In this document: positions 18,041 to 26,481 of the stretch, in pieces | Layout: each line of letters starts with the position of its first letter | Position numbering within the stretch: the first letter of the stretch is position 1 | Assembly (NCBI GenBank): GCA_022841705.1 | Contig: JALHQZ010000002.1 | Location: 434,001 to 498,000 of the forward strand | DNA: 64,000 nt | Direction of reading: 5' to 3' | From: Pirellulales bacterium | Lineage (GTDB): Bacteria > Planctomycetota > Planctomycetia > Pirellulales > Lacipirellulaceae | Notes under the pieces: generated by a model | Databases searched by the model: none | What the model was told of the DNA's origin: nothing | The model's input: only the letters and a program-made list of their open reading frames with translations | Made by a program: the position numbers and the translations under genes

Positions 18041-19342
18041 ATGGCCTACCTGCCGCTGAGTTCTGTTTGGGTCGGTCTCTTTGCCGTGGCGGCTTGCGCC
18101 GCAGATTTTGATGTGCGCAAGTTTGGCGCCACGCCGAACGATGGCCGCTCAGACACCATCGAATTGCAAGCAACGATTGACGCCGCCGCGGCAAGCGGTG
18201 GGGGCCGCGTGGTACTCCCCGCCGGCAAGTTCGATTCCGGCGCCCTGTTCCTCAAAGCGAACGTCGAGTTGCATCTCGAGCAAGATGCGGTGCTAGCCGG
18301 CTCGCAAGACATCGCCGATTTTCCGCGCCGTCGCACGCGGATCGAAGGGCATTTTGAAGAATGGCGGCCGGCACTCGTGAACGCCAGCGGATTGGCAGGC
18401 GTGCGGATCACCGGCGCCGGCATGCTCGATGGCCAGGGCAAGCCCTACTGGACTGCCTTCTGGAAACGCCGCGCCGAGAATCCGAAGTGCACGAATTTGG
18501 AAGTCGAACGGCCACGCCTCATGTTCCTTGAAAACTGCGACGGCGTGCGGATAGAAGGCATCACGCTCAAGGACTCCGGCTTCTGGAACTTGCATCTCTA
18601 CAACTGCCGGAACGTGCAGCTCACTGGCCTGTCGATCACCGCGCCGCATGGCGATCCGCCACAGATCGTGGGGCAAACCCAGCCGTGGGATGAAGTGTCG
18701 ATCAATCGCGCGCCGAGTTCCGATGCGATTGATGTTGATAGTTGCCAAAACGTGCGGATCACCAAGTGCCGCATTTCGGTGGGCGATGACTGTATCGCGC
18801 TCAAAGGAAGCAAAGGCCCGCTGGCGATGAGCGATACGAGCAGTCCGCCGGTGGAGAATATTCTCGTTGAAGACTGCGCGTTCGAAAGTGGCCACGGCGC
18901 CCTAACGTGTGGCAGCGAGGCAACGCTCATCCGCAACGTGGTGGTCCGCAATTGCACCGTCGGCGCCGCCGTGCCGCTGGTCCGGCTGAAACTTCGGCCC
19001 GACACGCCCCAACGCTACGAGAATCTGCTATTCGAGCACATTACGCTCGACAATGCTCAAGCGCTCTTCGACGTAAAGCCTTGGACGCAATTTTTCGACC
19101 TCCAAGGTCATCCTCCGCAACTATCGCATGTGCGGGGCGTGATTGTGCGTGACGTGCAGGGAAGCGTGCGCTCGCTCGGCGAACTACGCGGCAACGCTGG
19201 CGACACGCTTGCTGGCATCGTACTGGAGCGAATCAACCTTACCGCCGAATCGCCGAAACTGAGTATCGCGGAGTCCACACCGCTTGAAATTCTGGAAGTC
19301 ACCGTCAACGAAGTGCCCTTTCAACTCCCAATCAATGAGTGA
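18041..19342 (+). CDS. Secreted polygalacturonase-like glycoside hydrolase family 28
   Basis: A 433-residue beta-helix hydrolase that should cut alpha-1,4 galacturonan, or the GalA-Rha backbone of rhamnogalacturonan. Signal peptide MAYLPLSSVWVGLFAVAACA. FDVRKFGATPNDGRSD opens the domain. The GH28 active-site motifs are present: SSDAIDVDSC (Asp228/Asp231, the NTDG position), VGDDCIALKG (Asp249-Asp250), SGHGALTCGSE (His285) and VRLKLRPDT (the RIK position, 315-317). No sorting tail is seen, so it is probably periplasmic or freely secreted. It overlaps or abuts the oligogalacturonate lyase gene downstream, and the two probably form an operon that turns pectate into short oligomers and then monomers. 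Confidence 0.92.
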   Translation: MAYLPLSSVWVGLFAVAACAADFDVRKFGATPNDGRSDTIELQATIDAAAASGGGRVVLPAGKFDSGALFLKANVELHLEQDAVLAGSQDIADFPRRRTRIEGHFEEWRPALVNASGLAGVRITGAGMLDGQGKPYWTAFWKRRAENPKCTNLEVERPRLMFLENCDGVRIEGITLKDSGFWNLHLYNCRNVQLTGLSITAPHGDPPQIVGQTQPWDEVSINRAPSSDAIDVDSCQNVRITKCRISVGDDCIALKGSKGPLAMSDTSSPPVENILVEDCAFESGHGALTCGSEATLIRNVVVRNCTVGAAVPLVRLKLRPDTPQRYENLLFEHITLDNAQALFDVKPWTQFFDLQGHPPQLSHVRGVIVRDVQGSVRSLGELRGNAGDTLAGIVLERINLTAESPKLSIAESTPLEILEVTVNEVPFQLPINE

Positions 19343-19347
19343 AATCG

Positions 19348-20583
19348 ATGATTAAACAACTGCTGCTGTTATTCTTTGTGTTAAACGCAGCGCTGCCAGG
19401 TTCCGCCGCGGAACCGCCGAAGGAGTGGATTGATCCCGACACCGGCCATCGCGTGGTGCGCCTTTCCAGTGAGCCTGGCAGCCTGAGCCCCTACTTTCAT
19501 CAATACCCGTTCTCCGCCGATGGCAAGTGGCTCGCCATCTCCACGCGGCGGGGCATATCGCGTGTGAATCTCCAGACGCACGAAGTTGATTCGCTCGTCG
19601 AAGGCAGTGCTTGGCTGTTGCTCACGGGCCGGCGCACCGGCGATGTTTACTATCGCCAACTGGACGGCGTATTTGCGGTAAACTTTGAAACGAAGCAATC
19701 GCGCCTCGTGGTCCAGTTACCGGAAGAATACTACCGAGCTCAAGTGGCGCCGAATGCGGATGAAACGCTGCTCGTAGGCTTTAGCCGTGATGAATCGGGC
19801 GAACGGCGCCCGCGTAGTGAAGAGAATCGGCGGCGCGGCGGGCGACTCGGCGGTGGCTGGGCCGCGGGCGAACCTTTACAAATCTTCACGATGGACCTCG
19901 CCACCAAGCAGATCAAAACGATTCATCGTGGCAACGATTGGTTCAACCATCTGCAAACCTCGCCGACCGATCCGAATCAGATTTTGTTCTGCCATGAAGG
20001 CCCGTGGCATTTTGTCGATCGCACGTGGCTCATTAAGACCGATGGCTCTGGCCTCACCAAAGTACATCCGCGCACGATGGATATGGAGATCTTTGGCCAT
20101 GAGTTCTTCAGTCAAGACGGCGCTGCCGTCTGGTACGACCTGCAAACGCCGCGGAGCATGGTCTTTTGGCTGGCAGGTTATGAGATCGCCACCGGCAAGC
20201 GGACCTGGTATCACCTCGAGCGCGAAGAGTGGAGCGTCCATTACAATATCTCGCCCGATGGCAAACTCTTCTGCGGTGATGGCGGCGGCGAAGGCAGCGT
20301 CGCCAACCGGGATGCGGATGGTCGGACACTTCGAACTCCTGGCAACGGCAAATGGATGTGGCTTTTCCGGCCCAAATTAATCGGCATGCGCGGCCTGCCC
20401 GAAGCGGCCGCCAAGCAAATTCAGATCGGCGACATGGAATCCGAACGGCTGGTGAGCCTGCGCGACCACGATTATGATCTCGAACCCAACGGCATCTTCA
20501 CCCCCGACGGCAAGTGGGTCATCTTCCGCTCGAACATGCACGGCCCGTCACATGTGTACGCGGTGGAAGTCGCAAAGAATTAG
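19348..20583 (+). CDS. Oligogalacturonate lyase, PL22 family
   Basis: A 411-residue protein expected to split unsaturated and saturated digalacturonates by beta-elimination. ATG at 19348 is used; a GTG at 19339 overlapping the previous stop adds only three residues. A signal peptide-like start is present (MIKQLLLLFFVLNAALPGSA). The body has seven-bladed-propeller features: PYFHQYPFSADGKWLAIST, FNHLQTSPTDPNQILFCHEG, EIFGHEFFSQDGAAVWYDLQ, HYNISPDGKLFCGDGG and DYDLEPNGIFTPDGKWVIF. The HEGPW, GHEF and histidine-containing blade starts match PL22, whose enzymes use a His-bound metal. PL22 enzymes are often cytoplasmic, so the apparent export signal is notable. A Gly/Arg-rich insert (near residue 155) is unusual. 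Confidence 0.88.
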   Translation: MIKQLLLLFFVLNAALPGSAAEPPKEWIDPDTGHRVVRLSSEPGSLSPYFHQYPFSADGKWLAISTRRGISRVNLQTHEVDSLVEGSAWLLLTGRRTGDVYYRQLDGVFAVNFETKQSRLVVQLPEEYYRAQVAPNADETLLVGFSRDESGERRPRSEENRRRGGRLGGGWAAGEPLQIFTMDLATKQIKTIHRGNDWFNHLQTSPTDPNQILFCHEGPWHFVDRTWLIKTDGSGLTKVHPRTMDMEIFGHEFFSQDGAAVWYDLQTPRSMVFWLAGYEIATGKRTWYHLEREEWSVHYNISPDGKLFCGDGGGEGSVANRDADGRTLRTPGNGKWMWLFRPKLIGMRGLPEAAAKQIQIGDMESERLVSLRDHDYDLEPNGIFTPDGKWVIFRSNMHGPSHVYAVEVAKN

Positions 20584-20683
20584 CGGATTTGTCACACCCT
20601 CATGTTCGATTTAGCCGTGACCCGTTAGCGGCTGGTGAGAATTGGCGGCGAACACCGCGCGGCGCTTCCTTGACGCTCCTTCT

Positions 20684-22591
20684 TCAATCACCTAGTGGTC
20701 GTACATCACTGTGAATGGGGCTGGGAGGGAGTCGCCATGCGGCGTAGCGTACTGGCTGTGAAATGTCGAAGGGCGGAAGGTCTGCGGTCAGGAGCATAGC
20801 AAGCTCCGGGGCGTGAGTTTGGATTTCGCTCGCCACGCATTGGGCCAGCAGGTAGGCGCCGTAGGCGGTGTGGTGCGTGCCATCTTGGAAGGCGTGGTGC
20901 AGATCCTCGCCGAGCGCTCGGTACAGCTGCTGACTGCGGGCGTGGAGGTCCAAGAGCGGGACGTCGAGTTCCGCCGCCACGCGCTGCATCGTCGCTGGAT
21001 ACTCCACCAGCGTATTCTGCCGCAGGCCGCTGATGCGCTCCATCGAAGTGACCAGCGCTACCTTGCCGCCGCGCTGGTGGATCTCGCCGATCACTTTGCG
21101 CAAGTTGGCGGCGTACTGATCAAGAGCGTCGGGCGCCGTCTCTTTCATGTCGTTGTGGCCGAACTGAATGAGCACCCAATCGTTCGGTTTCAGCAGCGAG
21201 TAGACCTTCTCGAAGCGGCGTTCACCCAAGGCGCTGCGGAGTGATTCGCCCGACTCGGCATGGTTGGCGACGGCGACATCGGGCCGCACGAACTGTGGTA
21301 GCATTTGGCCCCATCCGGCCCACGGTTCGGCGGGTTGGTCGCAGACAGTGGAATCGCCGAGGATGAAGATCGTCGGGGCATTTTCGGCAGGAGTGATGTC
21401 GAGCCTGACGGCGGCCAGTGGTTCGCCCAAGAGTTCCAGCGTCAACTTGTCATCCCAGGCGGCGGCTTCGGTGGTGCGTTCGCGATCTTTCAGCCGCACT
21501 TCTTGGCCACTTGGCAGTTTTGGTGTGCGGACGTTGACGATGAATTCTCGCGTGGCAGTTTCGCCTGGTTTTACCGTTAATCGTTCGACTTGCAGGCGGC
21601 GGAGTTCAGACTTCACCGTGGTGCAGGTCTCGGCATCCGGCGCGGTGCAGCTAAGTTTGACCCGGTAGTTGCCTTCCGGGGCTGTGATCGCTAAGCGATG
21701 GAAGTTGTCCGGAGGCCGCGAAATCGGCAGTTCGATGTGCAGCGGGAAACGGGGAGTTAAACTCGTCTTGGTCCACGGCCCATCGGGACGTAACAGCTTG
21801 ATGAACGGGCTATCTCGCAATGAGCCTAGCCCGGCGACAACCCATCGGGCGTTCTCAATGGCGCCCGCTTTGGTGGTGTGCGTGTGATCGGTGGGCGTGA
21901 AGAAATCCTTGGCGACGACCGCTTCACCAAGCGCTTCGTAACGGCTGGCGATGAGGCGGTTAAGATCGACGAATGGCACGTCGGTCTCCTTGGCGGACTG
22001 TTCGGCCCACAAGCCGTAGTCGTACTCGGCTAGCAGCACCCGGCCGTTGCGCCATATGTTGCGCGGCACGGGAGAGAGAACAACCGGGTACGCGCCTTTT
22101 TGCTTCGCGTCGTGAATATACTGCCGCAAGTAGGAACCGTAGGTGTAAACTGTTTCCAGTTTGCGCGTCTGCTGGACGATTCCTTTTACGGATTCATCGC
22201 CGGTCCCCTTGAGCGACGCCCGGGGGCGATCGCTGGCGAAGAGCTCGCCGCCATCGTTGTGGCCGAACTGCATCAGCACGAAGTCGCCGGGCCGGAGCTC
22301 GTCGAGCACGCGCTGCCAGAGACCTTCGGTGAGATACGTGCGACTGCTGCGGCCGCCGAGCGCGCGGTTTTCGATGCGCACCTTCTCGGCATCGAAATGC
22401 TCGGCCAGCACTTGGCCCCAGCCCCAGAGTCCGCCATCGCCGCGGCCGGAGCCGTTTTTCACTGTGGAGTCGCCGATGAGGTAAAGCGTGGTGAGGCGCC
22501 CGGCGGCGGGGGAGTGCGCGGCAAGTAACGCGCAGAGGAGGATGGCGCGCAGGAGGTTACGTCGTGGGTTCATCATGCGATTATCAATCAT
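20684..22591 (-). CDS. Rhamnogalacturonan acetylesterase-like protein with two SGNH domains (CE12-like)
   Basis: A 635-residue protein built from two hydrolase domains of the SGNH/GDSL type. The ATG at 22591 is used; ATGs at 22576 and 22573 are equally possible, and all precede the signal peptide LLRAILLCALLAAHSPAAG. Domain 1 (about 33-265) has LYLIGDSTVKNGSG, LGGRSSRTY, LMQFGHND and the catalytic dyad region TDHTHTTKAG. A beta-rich linker (about 290-400) follows. Domain 2 (about 405-610) has IFILGDSTVCDQP, ESGESLRSAL, LIQFGHND and DGTHHTAYGA. Both copies keep Ser, Gly, Asn and Asp-His, so both should be active, probably removing acetyl groups from rhamnogalacturonan. It is convergent with the PL22 gene. 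Confidence 0.87.
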   Translation of the reverse strand: MIDNRMMNPRRNLLRAILLCALLAAHSPAAGRLTTLYLIGDSTVKNGSGRGDGGLWGWGQVLAEHFDAEKVRIENRALGGRSSRTYLTEGLWQRVLDELRPGDFVLMQFGHNDGGELFASDRPRASLKGTGDESVKGIVQQTRKLETVYTYGSYLRQYIHDAKQKGAYPVVLSPVPRNIWRNGRVLLAEYDYGLWAEQSAKETDVPFVDLNRLIASRYEALGEAVVAKDFFTPTDHTHTTKAGAIENARWVVAGLGSLRDSPFIKLLRPDGPWTKTSLTPRFPLHIELPISRPPDNFHRLAITAPEGNYRVKLSCTAPDAETCTTVKSELRRLQVERLTVKPGETATREFIVNVRTPKLPSGQEVRLKDRERTTEAAAWDDKLTLELLGEPLAAVRLDITPAENAPTIFILGDSTVCDQPAEPWAGWGQMLPQFVRPDVAVANHAESGESLRSALGERRFEKVYSLLKPNDWVLIQFGHNDMKETAPDALDQYAANLRKVIGEIHQRGGKVALVTSMERISGLRQNTLVEYPATMQRVAAELDVPLLDLHARSQQLYRALGEDLHHAFQDGTHHTAYGAYLLAQCVASEIQTHAPELAMLLTADLPPFDISQPVRYAAWRLPPSPIHSDVRPLGD

Positions 22592-22614
22592 GTTTCGTAT
22601 AAAGCCGAAGTTCT

Positions 22615-22745
22615 ATCCCGAAGGGATTGCGGCATTCTAGCGTGTTGTGCCGCAACCCCTTAAGGGTGGATGATAATCCACCATGCCCACCACCCAGGGT
22701 TGCCGCCTTTCGGCGGCGACCCTGGGCTGGAAGCCGCAAGCCCTT
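22615..22745. repeat. Dispersed double-hairpin repeat element
   Basis: Two hairpins follow each other: TTGCGGCA/TGCCGCAA within 22623-22658, and CCCAGGGTTGCCGCC (22693-22707) with GGCGGCGACCCTGGG (22712-22726). The element begins with CCCGAAGGGATT. Such GC-rich CCCAGGGT...ACCCTGGG elements are a familiar kind of dispersed repeat in planctomycete genomes as far as I know. Here it fills the gap between two minus-strand genes and may also terminate transcription of the lipoprotein operon. Confidence 0.6.
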
Positions 22746-22766
22746 TGAGCTAGCTCGGACCCGCCG

Positions 22767-23240
22767 CTACTTCGACTTCAAATCGAACTCGGCGTTGTTA
22801 GCGCCCGCCTTCACTTCGAACGTCAGGCCGGAGGTGTCGCCGGCGGCATAGTAGGCGGGGACTTTGGGTTTGGCGGGCGCGCGGTCGGGGCCGTCGAAAT
22901 TGGGGACAGAGGGGCCGCCGGCGCCGGTGTAGCTGACGCTCACTTTGTGGAGTCCGATGCGGGCGCCATCGCTGTCACTCATTGTGCCAAGGGTGAATGT
23001 GCCGTCGGGCTGAATGGTTCCGCGCGCCGCGCGGCCGGCGGCGGGGGTGAAGACCACCTGGCCGCCGTCGAGCGGTTGGCCATCCAACCGCACGATACCG
23101 GTGACCGGCGCGATGGAAGAGTCGCCGCAGCCGGCGAACAGCAGCGGGATCAGAAACAACCAGCCTGCTGCACGGAGTCGTGAAGCAGGCTGGTAAGATA
23201 AAATAGTGATCGACATCAGGATCTTGCGAGTGTGAAACAT
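22767..23240 (-). CDS. Small lipoprotein with carboxypeptidase-regulatory-like beta domain
   Basis: A 157-residue lipoprotein of the kind that accompanies DUF1559 genes in planctomycetes. The ATG at 23240 is used; an ATG at 23216 is possible. The hydrophobic segment WLFLIPLLFAGC ends in a lipobox, with Cys near residue 37. The mature part starts VTGIVRLDGQPLDGGQVVFT, typical of the small transthyretin-like (carboxypeptidase regulatory) sandwich, and contains GTIQPDGTFTLGT and a GLHKVSVSYTG strand. It is the last gene of a four-gene minus-strand unit, seven bases downstream of the DUF1559 gene. Role unknown. Confidence 0.75.
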   Translation of the reverse strand: MFHTRKILMSITILSYQPASRLRAAGWLFLIPLLFAGCGDSSIAPVTGIVRLDGQPLDGGQVVFTPAAGRAARGTIQPDGTFTLGTMSDSDGARIGLHKVSVSYTGAGGPSVPNFDGPDRAPAKPKVPAYYAAGDTSGLTFEVKAGANNAEFDLKSK

Positions 23241-23253
23241 CGCCAAAAGTTCA

Positions 23254-24330
23254 TTAGTTTTCCAACGTTTCGGCAGACGCCCGACTAGCGAGCGGACGGA
23301 GCACCCCTTCGAGATCGATGTCTTCTTGCAAGAAGCGGACGGAGCCGTCGCCCATTACCACGTTGCAGCCACCAGGATGCTTGCTGCCGAGGCTGGTATT
23401 GGTGAGAGCTTCAATGTCTTGGGCGTAGTCATTCACATCGAGACTGGGCATGTATCCTACCGAATTGATGGGATGTAAGACGTTCTTCGCGTTAAACACC
23501 CAGCCGAAGAGTCCCGAAACATCGCCCACCCCATTCATCGAGGTGCTGCCGACGATCCAAGGCTTCTGAAAGCCGATGTCCCAGGAGCATTCGCCAAACA
23601 TCATGGTGTGTGAAGTCCCATCCGTGACATCTGCGGTATCAATCTTGCCGTTCGGGATAATGATTCCATTGACAGCGCCGCCACCCGATGAGCCGGTCTT
23701 CGCGCCAATCGCACAGGAGTATTGGAAATATGTGTCTTGGGGAGTGGTATACGTGGCCGCACCACCGCCTCGGCCACCTCCGCCCAGGGAGCAACCACCA
23801 CTACCTCTGTGTCGCGGACTCGCGGGCCCTGGTCGAGCGCCCATCACTGCCATGTAGTGGCATCGCCAGGGCCCTTCCACAATTCCGCCGCCGGCTATCT
23901 GTCCTTTGCTGGTATCGCACCACTCCAGCTCATTCTGGCTGGGGCACTTGAGCCCCGGAATGAAAGTCTTGAAAGCCTCGGCATTTTCCGGTTGCCGCCA
24001 GTGTTTGGTTTGGTCGACCAGATTATGAATGGCGGAATCTTCCATGAACGGTGTCAAAAGCGCTTGGCTCCCGAGCCCCGTATATTGGACTGTCGCTGAC
24101 GCCATCTTGCCGTGAGGGGGATAAATCTGGTGTGCCGACATATAATTATGCGACGCCAGTCCCAACTGCCGAATGCGATTGGAGCAATCATTCCGCCGTG
24201 CTGCCTCACGCGCTGCCTGAACCGCGGGCAACAAGAGCGCCACCAAGATGCCGATGATGGCAATCACCACCAGCAATTCAACGAGGGTGAAGCCCAATGA
24301 GCGGGAAGTAAGGCGAGATTTAGTGGGCAT
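23254..24330 (-). CDS. DUF1559 prepilin-like protein
   Basis: A 358-residue protein with a type IV prepilin-like N-terminus: [20 protein letters not shown] near residues 11-30, where a peptidase would cut before Phe. [17 protein letters not shown] continues the helix, as in all DUF1559 proteins. The C-terminus has the family's signature H-x-G-G-x-N-VVMGDGSVRFL (HPGGCNVVMGDGSVRF near residue 318). A Gly-rich stretch (GGCSLGGGGRGGGAA) near 185 is unusual. DUF1559 proteins are very numerous in planctomycetes and are presumed pseudopilin-like surface or secretion components; function is not established. It lies between two small lipoprotein genes in the same unit. Confidence 0.87.
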   Translation of the reverse strand: MPTKSRLTSRSLGFTLVELLVVIAIIGILVALLLPAVQAAREAARRNDCSNRIRQLGLASHNYMSAHQIYPPHGKMASATVQYTGLGSQALLTPFMEDSAIHNLVDQTKHWRQPENAEAFKTFIPGLKCPSQNELEWCDTSKGQIAGGGIVEGPWRCHYMAVMGARPGPASPRHRGSGGCSLGGGGRGGGAATYTTPQDTYFQYSCAIGAKTGSSGGGAVNGIIIPNGKIDTADVTDGTSHTMMFGECSWDIGFQKPWIVGSTSMNGVGDVSGLFGWVFNAKNVLHPINSVGYMPSLDVNDYAQDIEALTNTSLGSKHPGGCNVVMGDGSVRFLQEDIDLEGVLRPLASRASAETLEN

Positions 24331-24413
24331 GATCGGTCGTCCGGAAAAGAAAGGATGTCAGACTCGAGGAGGAGTACCTGTATTATTAGAATGATTGAAA
24401 ATCGCAACAAGAG

Positions 24414-24845
24414 TTAGCGGGATTTCATGACAAAGTCGGCCGAAGTTAAGCCTTCGGGCGGGACTTCAAGGCTTTGCGAGCCATCGCGAAAAGCCAGGGG
24501 GACAATTTCCTTGGGCATTGGCGTTAGTTCATTAGCGTTGGGAGGGATTACCACCGTGCTAATCAACACTGTATAAGTCCCGGGGGGGACGCCGGGATGA
24601 GATCCTTCGAGTGAAGCCGCGATGTACCGACCTGAGGCATCCGTGGTGCCCCTGAATATTCGCTGTGACACCTCGCCGCTGGAACGCTGTAACGTAACGG
24701 CGGCTTTCGGGAGAGGTTTTCCGTCAAGCGTGACTACGCCTTCTACCGGCGCGAGGGTAATTCCCCCACAGCCAACCACCAGTAAGCTAAGCGAGCATGC
24801 GGCCAGAAGCCGTACGACCTGTCCAAAGTCGCCATCGCCGCTCAT
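24414..24845 (-). CDS. Small lipoprotein with carboxypeptidase-regulatory-like domain
   Basis: A 143-residue lipoprotein. The ATG at 24845 overlaps the TGA of the upstream DUF1559 gene (ATGA), pointing to translational coupling. LLAACSLSLLVVGCGG supplies the signal and lipobox (Cys near residue 26). The mature part APVEGVVTLDGKPLPKAAVT, then GTTDASGRYIAASLEG, is a transthyretin-like sandwich similar to that in the downstream paralogue at 22767. The gene lies 83 bases upstream of the DUF1559 gene at 24330. Confidence 0.8.
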   Translation of the reverse strand: MSGDGDFGQVVRLLAACSLSLLVVGCGGITLAPVEGVVTLDGKPLPKAAVTLQRSSGEVSQRIFRGTTDASGRYIAASLEGSHPGVPPGTYTVLISTVVIPPNANELTPMPKEIVPLAFRDGSQSLEVPPEGLTSADFVMKSR

Positions 24846-25888
24846 TGCACATCCCCTTCGTTTTCACCCCCCGCGATGCTCGCCATAAATGCGAGGATGC
24901 GGATATCGCTATCGAAGGTGTAGAAGCGGCCCGAACCATCGCACATAGCGATGTTCATGCCGTTGGGATGCCCCGCAAACCACGCCGACTGGCACGGCCG
25001 CACGCCACCAGTGGGGTTGCTGGCGAGACAGCGCTCGTAATCTCCCCACAGGATTTGGTTCTGAATCGAAACCTGCGAATTGATGTAATTACCCCACGAG
25101 GGATAGGCCCAGAACGTGCGGCGGCGTTCATAGATGTTCGTTGATTCGCCAAGCAGCAAGGTTTTGCTAGTACCATCCGTGATGTGGCGGAACGCTTCGG
25201 GGTGCATCTTCTTGAGGAGACCAGTGGCGGTGGAATTGGGGAGCGGCACTGCGTGCAGAGGTCCCCGCCAGCCGTACGGACTTGGGGTTGCCGCGCTGGC
25301 GTTAGCGGGTAAATCTTCGCCCAAATACCATGTGGTGGTCCCATTTGTACGTCCGGCATTCGCCCGATAGGTAGCGGTCCGGTAATTGACCAAGTTCGCT
25401 GTATCGCCGCGGCCACCCCCGCCGGTAGAGGCGTTTGCAGCCGGGCCGCTTTCGGGGTTTGCGAGCACCTGCTCAAAATCGGAAGGACAGGTGTAAAGGG
25501 GGATCAGCGTTTCGCGGAAGGTACGGTGCTTGGCGTCTTCCATTCGCACGTTCTTGTTGCTGTCGTACAGAGCCCGCATCGTATTGTCTTCCACATAGGG
25601 CATGATTTCGATCGTCCAACCGCTGAAGGTATCGCGGATGTCGCCAATATTCCCCTGCATGTAGTTGCCCACGGGGAGCTCGTTGTTCGCCGAGTGAAAG
25701 TTCTGCATCGCCAGGGCGATGTTCTTGAGGTTCGAGAGACACTGCGTCCGCCGCGCCGCTTCGCGTGCCGCCTGCACCGCCGGCAGGAGCAGCGCCACCA
25801 AAATGCCAATGATGGCGATTACCACCAGCAATTCGACGAGTGTGAACGCTGAGAATGACCGGGCGCGGCGAGCGTTGAATGTGGGCAT
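24842..25888 (-). CDS. DUF1559 prepilin-like protein
   Basis: A 348-residue DUF1559 protein and first gene of the minus-strand unit. ATG at 25888 is preferred because it places the prepilin motif [20 protein letters not shown] at residues 11-30; the frame is open upstream to 26050 but that leader has no family counterpart. [20 protein letters not shown] follows. The body has Cys pairs and a Gly-rich GGGGRG segment. The C-terminal signature is modified to HPNGMNIAMCDGSGRFYTF. It is only distantly similar to the DUF1559 gene at 23254. Function as for the family: presumed pseudopilin-like, unproven. Confidence 0.87.
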   Translation of the reverse strand: MPTFNARRARSFSAFTLVELLVVIAIIGILVALLLPAVQAAREAARRTQCLSNLKNIALAMQNFHSANNELPVGNYMQGNIGDIRDTFSGWTIEIMPYVEDNTMRALYDSNKNVRMEDAKHRTFRETLIPLYTCPSDFEQVLANPESGPAANASTGGGGRGDTANLVNYRTATYRANAGRTNGTTTWYLGEDLPANASAATPSPYGWRGPLHAVPLPNSTATGLLKKMHPEAFRHITDGTSKTLLLGESTNIYERRRTFWAYPSWGNYINSQVSIQNQILWGDYERCLASNPTGGVRPCQSAWFAGHPNGMNIAMCDGSGRFYTFDSDIRILAFMASIAGGENEGDVQ

Positions 25889-26227
25889 CAGATCGCGGTG
25901 TTGAGGACGTAGTAATCGGGTCTGCCCGGGGGCAAACAGCGCGCGGAGAACGTCCGAGCGAAGTGGGGACGCGAAGACCAAAAACAAGAAGCGAGCACAA
26001 GCGGGAATCGACGAGAGCCGCGCGCATCGATGCGTTCGGCTGCCCCCCACTCCCTACAAGATAATGCTCGCCAACACTGCAAGAAATGGTAAGGAACGCA
26101 TAATTAGCCCCGAAAAACGCAAGGGGCTGGAAAAGCGTTGCCGGCGGGGGAAATCTAAAGTAAGGTGCGAAAATCGGGTTGCGAGGTCGGCAGTTAGCAA
26201 CCGCTGACGGCGGTAATCATCACAAAG

Positions 26228-26374
26228 ACCAGAGAGAGCACAGAGGAAGCGGTAAAACGACGTATTCGTCGATAAATCGCGGTCAAAATCGAGGCCGGGA
26301 CGTTTGGCGCCGCCGCCCGATCGATTGCAAAAATCGGCCCTTTTCTGCACTGTCCTCTCTGTGCCATCTGTGGT
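26228..26374. repeat. Dispersed inverted-repeat element (CACAGAGGA family)
   Basis: ACCAGAGAGAGCACAGAGGA at 26228-26247 is imperfectly complementary to TCCTCTCTGTGCC followed by ATCTGTGGT at 26353-26374. The interior has no gene. The element belongs to the same kind of sequence as CCTCCGTGTTCTCTGTGGTA at 17980-17999. It occupies most of the gap 25889-26481 between the DUF1559 unit and the PL11 gene; nothing else recognisable lies there. Confidence 0.55.
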
Positions 26375-26481
26375 GAAGCTTTTTCGCCAATGCAATTCGG
26401 CGCTATTTTTTGCTTTTCTAAATAGGATTAAGAGAGGCGTTTCGGCCAATCGGCTTGAGCGCGAGGCAGCTTTTCAGGGGG

